Notes under the pieces: model-generated | Told to the model about the DNA's origin: nothing | The model's input: only the letters and a program-made list of their open reading frames with translations | Database searches by the model: none | Position numbers and translations under genes: made by a program | In this document: positions 18,020 through 28,373 of the stretch, one piece after another | How the letters are laid out: each line of letters starts with the position of its first letter | Numbering within the stretch: the first letter of the stretch is position 1 | NCBI RefSeq assembly: GCF_900107155.1 | Contig: NZ_FNOX01000003.1 | Location: 372,001-436,000 of the forward strand | Source: Pseudomonas salomonii | Lineage (GTDB): Bacteria; Pseudomonadota; Gammaproteobacteria; Pseudomonadales; Pseudomonadaceae | DNA: 64,000 nt | Direction of reading: 5' to 3'

Positions 18020-19390
18020 TCACGCCTGATGCAGATACCAGCGCCAATCCTGCTCGCCCACCGCCCCCATGAACTGGCGATATTCCTCACGTTTCACCGC
18101 CAAATAGACGCCGAGGAACTCGCTGCCAAACGCCTCCCGCGCCCAGCTTGAACCCTCCAGCGCACGCAAGGTGGTCAGCCAGTCGGTGGGCAGCAATGCA
18201 TTGGCCTGGGCGTACCCGTTGCCTTCCACCGGCGCACCGGGGTCGCGCTGTTCGCGAATGCCTCGGTGAATACCCGCCAGGATGGCAGCAGCGGCCAGGT
18301 ATGGGTTGGCGTCGGCCCCGCAAATCCGGTGTTCGATATGCCGCGAATGAGCCGGCCCGCCCGGTACACGCAGGCTGACGGTGCGGTTATCCACGCCCCA
18401 GGTGGCCGCCAGCGGCGCATAGCTGTTGGTCTGGAAACGCCGGTAGGAGTTGGCATTCGGGCAAAACATCAGCAGCGAATCGAGCAAAGTACTGAGCATG
18501 CCGCCCACCGCCTGGCGCAGCAGCGGCGTGCCATCGGCGGCCTCACTGGCAAACAGGTTATTGCCCTGGGCATCCGCCAGGCTCACATGCATGTGCATGC
18601 CGGTGCCCGCCAGGTCATCGAATGGCTTGGCCATAAAGCAGGCGGTCATCCCGTGCTTATGCGCCACGCCCTTGACCAGGCGCTTGTAGCGCACCGCTTC
18701 GTCCATGGCTTGCAGGGCATCGGCGCGATGTTCCAGGGTGATTTCCACCTGGCCCGGCGCGTATTCGGAAATCGCCGTGCGCGCCGGAATGCCTTGCAGC
18801 TTGCAAGCGCTGTAGAGGTCGGCCAGGAACGGCTCGATCTGCTCCAGTTCACGCAGGCCGTACACCTGGGTGGAGCGTGGGCGATTGCCGTCAACATCCC
18901 GTGCCGGTTGCGGTCGGCCGTTGCTGTCGGGTTTCTGGTCGAGCAGGTAAAACTCCAACTCCGCCGCCATCACCGGGTAGTAACCGTCGGCCTTGAGCCC
19001 GTCGATCACCTTGGCCAACACATGCCGAGGGTCTGCCACGCTGGCCGGCAAGCCTTCAGTGGGGTGCATGCTGACTTGCACGGCGGCGGTCGGGATCAGG
19101 CGCCACGGCATGCGCTGCAAGCTGCCGCTGACCGGGTAGGCGCGGCAGTCGATATCGCCGACTTCCCACACCAGCCCGGAGTTTTCCACGTCGTCGCCGT
19201 TAATCGTCAGGCCCAGGATGGTGCTGGGCAACGGGCGGCCACTTTCATACACCGCCAACAGCTCATCACGGTGCAGCAACTTGCCCCGCGGTACGCCGTT
19301 GTTATCGAGAATAAACAGCTCGAACATTTCGATGTCCGGGTGCTGTTCAAGAAAAGACCGGGCTTCTTGCAGGCTGGCAAAAACACTCAT
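18020..19390 (-). CDS. Glutamine synthetase family protein (glutamylpolyamine synthetase-like)
   Basis: 456 residues with the GS fold: the N-terminal beta-grasp domain (to about residue 110) and the catalytic domain with AAELEFYL (metal Glu), SEYAPGQVEITL, GTGMHMHVSL (ATP/ammonium site) and HRICGADANPYLA. The sequence is of the PuuA/SpuI/PauA type rather than housekeeping GlnA; these join glutamate to putrescine, spermidine or other amines, the first step of polyamine use. Substrate choice is inference. ATG 19390 is preferred; the in-frame ATG at 19402 would add four residues. No other polyamine genes are close, so regulation probably comes from outside the locus. Confidence 0.85.
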   Translation of the reverse strand: MSVFASLQEARSFLEQHPDIEMFELFILDNNGVPRGKLLHRDELLAVYESGRPLPSTILGLTINGDDVENSGLVWEVGDIDCRAYPVSGSLQRMPWRLIPTAAVQVSMHPTEGLPASVADPRHVLAKVIDGLKADGYYPVMAAELEFYLLDQKPDSNGRPQPARDVDGNRPRSTQVYGLRELEQIEPFLADLYSACKLQGIPARTAISEYAPGQVEITLEHRADALQAMDEAVRYKRLVKGVAHKHGMTACFMAKPFDDLAGTGMHMHVSLADAQGNNLFASEAADGTPLLRQAVGGMLSTLLDSLLMFCPNANSYRRFQTNSYAPLAATWGVDNRTVSLRVPGGPAHSRHIEHRICGADANPYLAAAAILAGIHRGIREQRDPGAPVEGNGYAQANALLPTDWLTTLRALEGSSWAREAFGSEFLGVYLAVKREEYRQFMGAVGEQDWRWYLHQA

Positions 19391-19746
19391 GGGAACTCTC
19401 ATACGTTTGCGTCAGGCAGGCGCACAGGCGCCGCCGGGCAGATGCGCATAGGTGTGCGTCATCCATGGGGCAGTCAACGCAAGAGAACGGTATCCGGTGG
19501 GCGCGCGTGTCGGCAGTGGAACAAGGCCCAGAAGGCCAGCGCGGACGGCAGTGTCGCGAGGTGAGTGTCGGGAGAGCCGTCCATGGGAGATTCACAGTGA
19601 GGTAGATGCCCGGCAGCGTCACACGCGTGCAAAGGTTGTTCAATTGCGGGTTGACGGAGTTTGGTTGCGGCCTGGCTAAACAATTGCCATCCCCGCGTAT
19701 AGCTGGAAATAATGGCGACCCGAGCATGCCCCAAGGATTCGACCGC
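19391..19746. other. Intergenic region between divergent genes
   Basis: About 356 bp separates the glutamine-synthetase-like gene from the PheC-like gene. It must hold both promoters, but no clear -10/-35 pair, operator or small gene could be supported by eye. Weak open frames in it are not backed by ribosome sites. The AAGGA at about 19734 precedes the PheC-like ATG. Confidence 0.6.
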
Positions 19747-20511
19747 ATGAAAGCTCCCCTGGCCTTCTGTTTACTGGCAAGCGTGGCCCCCCACGCCCTG
19801 GCCGATTCACGCCTGGACGAGGTGCTGCAAACCGGCACCCTCAGCGTCTGCACCACCGGCGACTACAAGCCCTACACGTCGTTGCGTGCCGATGGGCGCT
19901 ACGAAGGCATTGATATCGCCATGGCCGAGTCCCTGGCCAAGAGCCTCAACGCCACCATCCAGTGGGTGCCCACCACCTGGAAAACCCTGATGCCGGACTT
20001 CCTCGCCCAACGCTGCGATATTGCGGTGGGCGGTATTTCGGTGTCGTTGGAACGTCAGAAAAAAGCCTTCTTCAGCCAGCCTCTTGGAGTAGACGGCAAG
20101 ATCCCGCTGGTGCGTTGCGCCGATGTCCAGCGCTACCAGAGCGTCGAGCAGATCAACCAGCCGCAGGTACGCGTGATCGAGCCGGCGGGCGGCACCAACG
20201 AGGTGTTTGCCCGCGCCCACCTGGCCAAGGCGCAAATCCGCCTGCACGACAACGTGACGATTTTCGACGAACTGCTGGCGGGCAAGGCCGACGTGATGAT
20301 CACCGACGCCAGCGAAGCGCGCTTCCAGCAAAAACAGAAGCCTGGGCTGTGTGCGGTCAACCCCGAGCGGCAGATGCAATACAGCGAAAAAGCCTTTTTG
20401 CTGCCCCGCGATGATGTGGCGTGGAAAAGCTATGTCGACCAGTGGCTGCACCTGAGCATGGCCACTGGGGTATATGACGGCATCGTCAATCAATGGCTGG
20501 CGGCGCCCTGA
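19747..20511 (+). CDS. Periplasmic binding protein, cyclohexadienyl dehydratase (PheC)-like
   Basis: 254 residues with a signal peptide (first about 19 residues, ending PHALA) and a periplasmic amino-acid-binding-protein fold. The mature part begins SRLDEVLQTGTLSVCTTGDYKPYTS. It continues with CDIAVGGISVSLERQK and PAGGTNEVFARAHLAKA, and with ITDASEA and KAFLLPRDD. This layout and wording are close to PheC, the periplasmic cyclohexadienyl/arogenate dehydratase of pseudomonads, which is a binding protein turned enzyme. True transport binding proteins share the fold, so the activity remains inference. ATG 19747 follows AAGGA; ATG 19726 is possible. The next gene follows in the same direction with a 50-bp gap. 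Confidence 0.75.
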   Translation: MKAPLAFCLLASVAPHALADSRLDEVLQTGTLSVCTTGDYKPYTSLRADGRYEGIDIAMAESLAKSLNATIQWVPTTWKTLMPDFLAQRCDIAVGGISVSLERQKKAFFSQPLGVDGKIPLVRCADVQRYQSVEQINQPQVRVIEPAGGTNEVFARAHLAKAQIRLHDNVTIFDELLAGKADVMITDASEARFQQKQKPGLCAVNPERQMQYSEKAFLLPRDDVAWKSYVDQWLHLSMATGVYDGIVNQWLAAP

Positions 20512-20561
20512 GCCGGAGCCGTCTACGCTGTGGTCACATCAACAATAATGAGGGATGGATA

Positions 20562-21398
20562 ATGAAGGGACTCTTGCGACTCACCTGGCTGCTGCTGTTG
20601 GGTTTCAGTCAGGTGCACGCGGCCACCCAGGAAGAGGACGCCCAGGCCGCCAAGGCGTTGCTGGAAAAGGCCGTCACCTACTTTCAAAGCAACGGCGACA
20701 AGGCGTTCGCCGCGTTCAGCCGCCAAGGTGAGTTTATCGACCACGACCGCTACGTGTTCGTGGTTGATACCAAGGGTGTGTTGCTGGCCAGCGGCGGGCC
20801 CTCCTCGGCCTTGATCGGCCGCGATGTGTCCGAAGTGCTCGGGCCAGACCTGCAAGCCTCATTTAAACAGGCGCTGGCCGTGCCCGAAGGCCAGGGCATC
20901 CAACAAGCCGACTATCGCTGGCAGAACTGGAACGACGGCAAGGTTGAGCACAAGCATGTGTTTTATCAGCGCGTGGGCGAGCGCATCCTGGCGGTGGGTT
21001 ACTACCTGCCACGGGCCACGCCGGAACAGGCCCGGGCGTTACGCAACAAGGCAGTGAATGCGCTGAACAAGGACGAAGCCGGCACGCTCAAGGCGATCAA
21101 TTCATTGCAGGGCGGCTTTCTGCAGGATGATCTGTATGTGTTTGTGGTCGACCTGAACACCGGGCGCTATGTGGCGCACGGCACCAACCTGCGACTGATC
21201 AATACCGATTTTCGCAAGATCAAGGACCCGGATGGCAAGCCGGTGGGTGAGCCGATTCTTAAGCTGATGGCCGAACAGGATCAGGGGGAATACAAGTACC
21301 GCTGGAAGAACCCGGTGACCGACAAGGTTGAGAACAAGCATGCGTACGTGCGCAAGGCCGGGCATTTCATGGTGGCGGTTGGGTACTACAGCCCCTGA
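20562..21398 (+). CDS. Exported double-Cache domain protein
   Basis: 278 residues: signal peptide (residues 1-20, ending QVHAA), then two similar Cache-like units. The first is at about residues 35-150 (DRYVFVVDTKGVLLASGGPS...GRDVSEVLG) and the second at about 165-275 (DLYVFVVDLNTGRYVAHGTN). Each ends with a similar KVEHKHVFY or KVENKHAYV block. No transmembrane helix, HAMP or signalling domain follows, so it is a free periplasmic sensor or binder and not a receptor. Such proteins often bind small acids or amines and pass the signal to a partner. A GAGG lies before the ATG. Confidence 0.78.
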   Translation: MKGLLRLTWLLLLGFSQVHAATQEEDAQAAKALLEKAVTYFQSNGDKAFAAFSRQGEFIDHDRYVFVVDTKGVLLASGGPSSALIGRDVSEVLGPDLQASFKQALAVPEGQGIQQADYRWQNWNDGKVEHKHVFYQRVGERILAVGYYLPRATPEQARALRNKAVNALNKDEAGTLKAINSLQGGFLQDDLYVFVVDLNTGRYVAHGTNLRLINTDFRKIKDPDGKPVGEPILKLMAEQDQGEYKYRWKNPVTDKVENKHAYVRKAGHFMVAVGYYSP

Positions 21399-21420
21399 GT
21401 TGAATTGGAACACAATCCAT

Positions 21421-21509
21421 TGTGGGAGCGGGCTTGCTCGCGAATGCGGCGTGTCAGTCAAAGATGCTTCAACTGAATCACCGCATTCGCGAGCAAGCCC
21501 GCTCCCACA
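21421..21509. repeat. Inverted REP pair (BIME-like) between convergent genes
   Basis: Arms at 21421-21449 and 21481-21509 are complementary over 29 bp with a 31-bp spacer. It sits between the convergent Cache gene and the DHA2 transporter gene and probably ends both transcripts. Confidence 0.87.
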
Positions 21510-21530
21510 TTTGGATTTCTGTTATGTCAG

Positions 21531-23057
21531 TTATTTCGCTTTGTCTTCACGGCCACGCAGCACACGATTGGGCATCGCAATCGCCGCCGCCAACCCCAGC
21601 AACGACACCGCCGCACTCACCATCAGCAAATGCCGGAACGTCACCGCCAGTTCTCCGCGCAAGGCATCCTGTGCAGGCCCAGGTGCGGCGTTGAGGCCGT
21701 CGAGCAACACGTTGCCGGAACTGCCTTCAGCCCCCAGCGCGCCGCTGGCCAAATGCGCGAAGCTGGAATCCTGCAACAACGCCAGCAGCAGCGCCGACAT
21801 GCACGCCACACCCACCGCCCCGCCCAACGAACGGAACAGGTTAGTGGTGCTGGTGGCCACGCCAATGTCGCGCTGTTCCACCGAGTTCTGCGTGCCCACC
21901 AGGGACGTCGGAAACTGCATCCCCGCCGCAATCCCGCACAGCAGCATAAACACCGCCGTTAGGGCCACGGCCTGCGGCGCGCTGTAGGCCATACCGAGAA
22001 TCGCCAGCGGGCTCAAGCATGCGCCGGTCAGAATCATCGGTTTATAACGCCCGGTCACCGAGGTCATGCGTCCGGCGAAATAGGCACCCATCGGCAAGCC
22101 CATGGCCAACGGCAGTAAATGCAAGGCGGCGCTGTCTGCCCCCGAGCCGGTCACTGTCTGATAACGCAGCGGCATCAACACCGTCAGGGAAATCGCCTGG
22201 AAACTGGTGAAAAAAATCGTGCACCAGCACAGCACCGCGCTGCGGTTGGCAAACAGGTGCATCGGCAACAACGGCTCGCGCGCCCGACGTTCGTGCCACA
22301 CGAACGCCGTCAAGGCCACCAGCGCGCAGGCCAGCAGCCCCAGCACTTGCTCGTCACGCCAATGATGGCCCTGGCCGATTTCGGTAATGCCCAGCAACAA
22401 GGCGGTCAGGCCGATGATCATCAGCACCGTGCCGAGGTAATCGATGATCGGCTTGCGCTGCGGCACCGGCAGGCCCACCAGTGTGCGGTGCGCCACATAC
22501 CAGGCGCCGGCGCCCAGCGGCAGGTTGATCAAAAACACCCAGCGCCACGACAGGTATTCGGTCATGTACCCGCCCAGCACCGGCCCCGCCACACTGGCCA
22601 CCGCGTACATGCTGCTGAAATAGCCCTGGTAACGCCCACGCTCGCGGGGCGGGATGATGTCGCCGATGATCGCCTGGCTGACCGAGATCATGCCGCCGGC
22701 GCCGATGCCCTGGAGAATCCGCGCCAGCACCAACTGCTCCATGCTTTGCGCCATGCCGCAGAACAACGAGGCCAGGGTGAACACACCCATGCCGATCAAC
22801 ATCATCGGCCGACGCCCATACAAGTCGCCGAGCTTGCCGTAGATCGGCACGGCCACGGTCATCGCCACCATGTAGCCGGAGATCACCCAGGCCAGCAGGT
22901 TTACATCATGAAACTGCGCGGAAATCGCCGGCATCGACACCGCGACAATGGTCTGGTCCAGAGCGCCCAGAAAAATTGCCAGCATCAAGGCGGCGAGCAC
23001 ACTGCGAACGGCGGGAGCGGGTTGAGTAGGCTGAGCGGGTGGGTTGAGGCGAGTCAC
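21531..23057 (-). CDS. DHA2-family MFS drug exporter (EmrB/QacA type)
   Basis: 508 residues with 14 predicted membrane helices, the number typical of DHA2 drug:proton antiporters. The MFS motif A is visible as GKLGDLYGRRPMML and motif C as GPVLGGYMTEYLSWRWVF. The first helix carries LGALDQTIVAVSMP, the DHA2 motif D1. The GTG at 23057 is chosen: it follows GAAGG, and the upstream extension to 23222 is unconserved. The neighbouring pobA gene has the same direction with a 67-bp gap, so they might be cotranscribed. Export of aromatic or toxic compounds is plausible but unproven. Confidence 0.86.
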   Translation of the reverse strand: MTRLNPPAQPTQPAPAVRSVLAALMLAIFLGALDQTIVAVSMPAISAQFHDVNLLAWVISGYMVAMTVAVPIYGKLGDLYGRRPMMLIGMGVFTLASLFCGMAQSMEQLVLARILQGIGAGGMISVSQAIIGDIIPPRERGRYQGYFSSMYAVASVAGPVLGGYMTEYLSWRWVFLINLPLGAGAWYVAHRTLVGLPVPQRKPIIDYLGTVLMIIGLTALLLGITEIGQGHHWRDEQVLGLLACALVALTAFVWHERRAREPLLPMHLFANRSAVLCWCTIFFTSFQAISLTVLMPLRYQTVTGSGADSAALHLLPLAMGLPMGAYFAGRMTSVTGRYKPMILTGACLSPLAILGMAYSAPQAVALTAVFMLLCGIAAGMQFPTSLVGTQNSVEQRDIGVATSTTNLFRSLGGAVGVACMSALLLALLQDSSFAHLASGALGAEGSSGNVLLDGLNAAPGPAQDALRGELAVTFRHLLMVSAAVSLLGLAAAIAMPNRVLRGREDKAK

Positions 23058-23124
23058 GGCAGAACCTTCGAGCAAGGCCCGCAGGCAAGGAAGGGCCTGC
23101 GGGAATGCCGGATACGATAGCAGG

Positions 23125-24339
<1,215 letters not shown>

Positions 24340-24499
24340 TCACCCGAACGGATAGGGTGAAAGAGTTGTCATTCATCTTGTTGCTGATCATTTTTCACTT
24401 GAGTGGCCGCCATAAGAAGGTGAAAACTGAGACAAAGCCTGCGCTTTTTGCCAATTGGGGCGATTACCGCACCACTATCCTGAGTATCGGATTTAAACC

Positions 24500-25375
24500 A
24501 TGACCAAAACTGCCAGTACCGCGATTCCGGTCTTCAAGCTTTACGGAGAAAGCCAGCAATGGCCGACCCCGGATTTGTTGCACTGTGAAACCATTTCCCG
24601 ACGGAGCCGGGAATACCAGTGGGAAATCCAACCCCACCGGCACGCGGATCTGTGCCAGTTGCTGTACGTACACAGGGGCCAGGCACAGCTGGAAATCGAA
24701 GGCCAGCGCACCACACTCAGCGAAGCCACCTTGCAGGTGTTGCCGCCTTTGTGTGTGCACGGGTTTCGGTTTTCTGAAGATGTGGAAGGTTTTATCGTGA
24801 CGCTGGCCGCGCCGCTGGTCAGCCATTTGCAGACCCAGCTGGGCGCAACGGTGGACGGTTTGCAAGCCCTGGGCAACTACCCGGCCGGCAAGGACAGCGA
24901 CTATCTCAACAGCCTGTTCGCGCGCCTGCAGGACGAATACGCCGATGAACAACCGGCCCGCGACATGATGATGCACGCCCTGGTCAGCGTGCTGCTGGTG
25001 TGGATCAGCCGCCAGGCGATCCAGCGCCGCCATCCGCGCGCGCCACGCGGGCGTGAATATTTCCGGCGCTTCACGCAGTTGGTCGAGCAGCATTACCGCG
25101 AGCACCCGAAGATTGAAGACCTGGCCCACAAGCTGGGTATCTCGGTCTCACACCTGAACGGCACGTGTCGGGAACTGGGTGGACAGCCTGCCTTGCAGAT
25201 CATGCATGACCGCCAGCTGCTGGAGGCCAAGCGCCTGCTGACCTATACCAGCATGACCATCAATGAGATGTCGGAGGTGTTGGGGTTTTCCGACCCGACC
25301 AACTTCTCACGGCTGTTCCGTCGTCGGGTGGGGTTTTCGCCCAAGGCGTTTCGCGAGCAGCTGAAGGCCGATTGA
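24500..25375 (+). CDS. pobR: AraC-family regulator of pobA (PobR type)
   Basis: 291 residues. The N-terminal half (about 20-130) is a cupin-like sensor with HRHADLCQLLYVHRG; the C-terminal 100 residues are the double helix-turn-helix AraC domain (IEDLAHKLGISVSHLNGTC and MSEVLGFSDPTNFSRLFRR). The divergent position next to pobA and its AraC family membership match PobR proteins that switch on pobA with 4-hydroxybenzoate. That it activates this copy is inference from position. The stop is directly followed by a partial repeat element. Confidence 0.88.
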   Translation: MTKTASTAIPVFKLYGESQQWPTPDLLHCETISRRSREYQWEIQPHRHADLCQLLYVHRGQAQLEIEGQRTTLSEATLQVLPPLCVHGFRFSEDVEGFIVTLAAPLVSHLQTQLGATVDGLQALGNYPAGKDSDYLNSLFARLQDEYADEQPARDMMMHALVSVLLVWISRQAIQRRHPRAPRGREYFRRFTQLVEQHYREHPKIEDLAHKLGISVSHLNGTCRELGGQPALQIMHDRQLLEAKRLLTYTSMTINEMSEVLGFSDPTNFSRLFRRRVGFSPKAFREQLKAD

Positions 25376-25378
25376 CGC

Positions 25379-25457
25379 GGGACGCGGAGCGTCCTGGGCT
25401 GCATTCCCACGCGGAGCGTGGGAACGATCATCCCACGGGGAGCGTGGGAACGATCAT
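25379..25457. repeat. Interspersed GATCGTTCCCACG-type element, partial copy with duplicated end
   Basis: The right half of the element at 3812-3921 is present (GACGCGGAGCGTC, then CCCACGCGGAGCGTGGGAACGA), and the last part is repeated once more as CCCACGGGGAGCGTGGGAACGATC. The left arm is missing. It lies between convergent genes and supplies the stop codon of the small gene on its right side. Confidence 0.82.
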
Positions 25458-25630
25458 CTGAGCGCGCTGAAACTGCCGGTACGCGGCACACACAGATCCT
25501 GGTGGCAGCTGATCGCGAAGGTCGGCTGCATGCGGGTCTGTTCAACCCGGTAGGCAGCCGTGCCGTACAGCGCGGTGGCCAATGCGCACAGGATGAAAAT
25601 CATCAGGTACTTTCTAATTTTTAGGGTCAT
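25454..25630 (-). CDS. Small single-span membrane protein (58 residues)
   Basis: An ATG at 25630, with a GAGGTG ribosome site 5 bases before it, opens a 58-residue frame. Lys/Arg at the N-terminus (MTLKIRKY) is followed by a hydrophobic helix (LMIFILCALATALYGTAAY). Then comes a short outside part with two Cys about five residues apart (SCHQDLCVP), which could form a disulfide. The stop TGA lies inside the repeat element on its left. Function unknown; the clear ribosome site and membrane topology support a real gene. Confidence 0.7.
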   Translation of the reverse strand: MTLKIRKYLMIFILCALATALYGTAAYRVEQTRMQPTFAISCHQDLCVPRTGSFSALR

Positions 25631-25729
25631 GGCACACCTCTGAATAGATCGACTCGGTGCTGTTTAAAGCATAGGTCAGTCAGGGCGAGTTGCCATTATT
25701 GGGCGTCATTCAACATCTTTATGTCGGCT

Positions 25730-26635
25730 TTACAGACCGATATCCCACACCGGCTCTTCCGGGAACCGCAGCACCAGAAAATCCAGCAGGCTGCGCAGCG
25801 CCAACGGCATGTGTTTACGCGAGGCATACACGGCATAGACGTTCATTTGCTGCGGCTCGGCTTCGGGCAACAGCCGGGTCAATTCGCCACTGCGGATGTA
25901 GTCCCCCGCCTGATAACTGGGCAAACGCGCCACACCCGCGCCCGCCAGCGTCACACGCAACAGTGTGGTGGCCTCGTTGGCGGTGATATTGCCCTGAACC
26001 GCCACCGACACCGGCTCGCCGTTCTCGGTGAAGTGCCACAGGCTTTTGCCGAAATAGGAGTGGGTCAGGCAGTTGTGCTCGGCCAAGTCGTGGACTTGCC
26101 GAGGCTGCGGGTGTTCCAGCAGGTACGCCGGTGACGCGCAGATCACCGAACGGCACAGCGTGAGCTTGCGTGCGATCAGGTTGGGGTCCAGTTCAAAGCT
26201 GGTGCGGATGGCCAGATCGATGCGCTCATCCACCAGGTTCACTGTGCGGTCGAGCATCTGCAGGTCGATGCTGACCAACGGGAAGCGCTTGACGAATTCG
26301 GCCACGGCCTCCGCCAACTGCGCCTGGCCGAATGAGCTGCTGACACTCAGGCGCAACTGGCCGCGCGGCGCTTCATCCGGCTCACTGACGGCCGCCTGCA
26401 TGTCATTGCACAGCTCGAGCATTTGCCGACAGCGCGGCAGGGTTTCACTGCCGGCGGCAGTGAGGCTGAGCTTGCGCGTAGTGCGATGCATCAGGCGCGC
26501 TCCGACCCAATCCTCAAGTTCAGCCAGATAGCGCGAGACCACCGGCCGCGACAGGTCCAACTGATCGGCGGCGGCGGACTGGCTGCCCAGGTCAACTACC
26601 GTGACAAACACCCGCATTGCTTGAAGACGATCCAT
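25730..26635 (-). CDS. LysR-family regulator (divergent from MBL gene)
   Basis: 301 residues. The winged helix-turn-helix is at about residues 1-60 (DRLQAMRVFVTVVDLGS, SRPVVSRYLAELEDWVG), followed by a normal LysR effector domain. ATG 26635 is preferred over the GTG at 26644. It is divergent from the MBL-fold gene at 26740 with a 104-bp promoter gap, so it probably regulates that gene and the NAD(P)-binding gene behind it. The effector is unknown. Confidence 0.88.
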   Translation of the reverse strand: MDRLQAMRVFVTVVDLGSQSAAADQLDLSRPVVSRYLAELEDWVGARLMHRTTRKLSLTAAGSETLPRCRQMLELCNDMQAAVSEPDEAPRGQLRLSVSSSFGQAQLAEAVAEFVKRFPLVSIDLQMLDRTVNLVDERIDLAIRTSFELDPNLIARKLTLCRSVICASPAYLLEHPQPRQVHDLAEHNCLTHSYFGKSLWHFTENGEPVSVAVQGNITANEATTLLRVTLAGAGVARLPSYQAGDYIRSGELTRLLPEAEPQQMNVYAVYASRKHMPLALRSLLDFLVLRFPEEPVWDIGL

Positions 26636-26739
26636 GATTTGCACGCTTTTAGAAACAAACTATGTCCAAGCATCGCATTTTTTGTTGTGTTTGGTGCAAC
26701 TAAGCTCTGTGCATCACTTACCTGCTGCTGGAGCTGCAC

Positions 26740-27606
26740 ATGATCTCGGTACTTAAACGATTTGCCCTGGCTTCGGCCGCTCTGGCGTTCGCTGCCCATG
26801 CTGCGGCTGCCGACCTGAAGCTGGACGCCTACAACCCAGGCACCTCGGCCATGATGCCGGTCAGCTCGGTGCTGGTCAGCGGTGAAAAAGACCTCATCCT
26901 GGTCAACGCCCAATTCGGCAAGGCCCAAGCCGAGCAACTGGTGCAGAAAATCCGCAGCAGCGGCAAACACCTCACCACCATCTACGTCAGCGACGGCGAC
27001 CCGGACTTCTACTTCGGCCTCGACACCCTGACCGCCGCGTTCCCCGACGCCAAAGTGCTGGCGACCCAGCCGGTGGTGGACCATATCAAGGCCACCGTCG
27101 AGCAAAAAATCGCATTCTGGAGCCCGAAACTCGGCGCCGACAAGCCAAGCAAAGCCGTGATCCCGCAGGTGTTGCAGGGCCATACCTTGACGCTGGAAGG
27201 CAAAAGCCTGGAAGTGATCGGCCTGTACGGTCCGCAGCCGGAGCGCACCTTTGTGTGGATCCCGTCGATCAAGGCGGTCGTCGGTGGCGTCGTGGTGTTT
27301 GAAAACACCCACGTGTGGATGGCCGACACGCAAACCGCCAAATCCCACACCGACTGGCTGGCCACCTTGCAACGTATCCAGGACCTCAAGCCCACCACCG
27401 TGATCCCGGGCCACTACCTGGGCACACCGACCGTGCAGTCCGTGGCCTTTACCGCCGACTACATCAAGGCCTTCGATAGCGAGACCGCCAAGGCCAAGGA
27501 CTCCGCTGCACTGATCGCGGCGATGAAAAAGCGCTACCCCAACCTTGAAGACGAAAGCAGCCTGGAACTGGGTGCCAAAGTTGCCAAGGGCGAAATGAAG
27601 TGGTGA
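26740..27606 (+). CDS. Exported MBL-fold protein with altered metal motif
   Basis: 288 residues with an N-terminal signal peptide (ending AAHAAAA) and a metallo-beta-lactamase fold: a strand DLILVNAQFG and later PTTVIPGHYLG (the third metal-ligand loop). The usual HxHxDH metal motif reads D85-G-D87-P-D89-F90, with only the Asp conserved, so the standard two-zinc site cannot form as known. The protein may use other ligands or be non-catalytic. It is in one unit with the NAD(P)-binding gene 34 bp downstream and divergent from a LysR gene that may control it. Confidence 0.75.
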   Translation: MISVLKRFALASAALAFAAHAAAADLKLDAYNPGTSAMMPVSSVLVSGEKDLILVNAQFGKAQAEQLVQKIRSSGKHLTTIYVSDGDPDFYFGLDTLTAAFPDAKVLATQPVVDHIKATVEQKIAFWSPKLGADKPSKAVIPQVLQGHTLTLEGKSLEVIGLYGPQPERTFVWIPSIKAVVGGVVVFENTHVWMADTQTAKSHTDWLATLQRIQDLKPTTVIPGHYLGTPTVQSVAFTADYIKAFDSETAKAKDSAALIAAMKKRYPNLEDESSLELGAKVAKGEMKW

Positions 27607-27640
27607 ATGGTTTTTAAACCCTAACGTACTGGAGAACGTC

Positions 27641-28255
27641 ATGAGCAAGATTGCAATCATTGGTGCCACCGGCCGTGCCGGCAGCCAACTGCTGGAAGAA
27701 GCGCTGCGTCGTGGGCATACCGTTACGGCCATTGCGCGTAACACCGACACGCTGGCTGCACGCCCTGGCCTTAGCGTTAAAAAAGTCGACGCTCTTGATG
27801 CGGCTGCCTTGCAGCAAGCGGTGAGCGGCCACGACGTGGTGATCAGTGCGGCGCACTTCGCCACCCTGCCCGCCAGCGCTGTGATCGGCCCGGTTAAAAA
27901 GGCCGGTGTGAAACGCCTGCTGGTGGTGGGTGGTGCGGGCTCGTTATTGTTGCCAGGTGGCAGCCGCGTGATCGACAGCGAGGGTTTCCCGGCTGAATAC
28001 AAAGCCGAAGCCAGCGCCGGTGCCGAGTTTCTCGACGTGCTGCGTCAGGAAAAAGAACTGGATTGGACCTTCCTGTCACCGTCGGCAGAGTTTGTTGAAA
28101 CCGAGCGCACCGGCAAATTCCGTCTGGGCCAGGATGACCTGCTGGTGAGCGCCGAAGGCCGTAGCTGGATCAGTTTTGCCGACTTCGCCATCGCCCTGAT
28201 CGACGAAGTGGAAACACCGAAGCACTCGCGTCAACGCTTCACCGTCGGTTACTGA
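27641..28255 (+). CDS. NAD(P)-binding (atypical SDR) oxidoreductase
   Basis: 204 residues with the glycine loop at the N-terminus (IAIIGATGRAGSQLLEEA), then the strand HDVVISAAH. This matches the NAD(P)H-binding family related to atypical short-chain dehydrogenases and NmrA-like proteins. No catalytic YxxxK motif is evident, so it could be a reductase for quinone-like substrates or a redox sensor. GGAG precedes the ATG. It is probably cotranscribed with the MBL-fold gene. Confidence 0.8.
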   Translation: MSKIAIIGATGRAGSQLLEEALRRGHTVTAIARNTDTLAARPGLSVKKVDALDAAALQQAVSGHDVVISAAHFATLPASAVIGPVKKAGVKRLLVVGGAGSLLLPGGSRVIDSEGFPAEYKAEASAGAEFLDVLRQEKELDWTFLSPSAEFVETERTGKFRLGQDDLLVSAEGRSWISFADFAIALIDEVETPKHSRQRFTVGY

Positions 28256-28262
28256 CCCTGTA

Positions 28263-28373
28263 ATGATCGTCCCCACGCTCTGCGTGGGCATGCAGCCCCG
28301 GACGCTCCGCGTCCCGAAGCGTGACGCAGAGCGTCACCAGAGGCATTCCCACGCAGAGCGTGGGAACGATCAT
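28263..28373. repeat. Interspersed GATCGTTCCCACG-type element, full copy
   Basis: Second full copy, about 110 bp, very similar to 3812-3921 (same outer arms, GACGCTCCGCGTC and GACGCAGAGCGTC inside). It lies between a convergent gene pair and again carries the stop codon (28370-28372) of the leftward LysR gene in its outer end. Confidence 0.85.
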
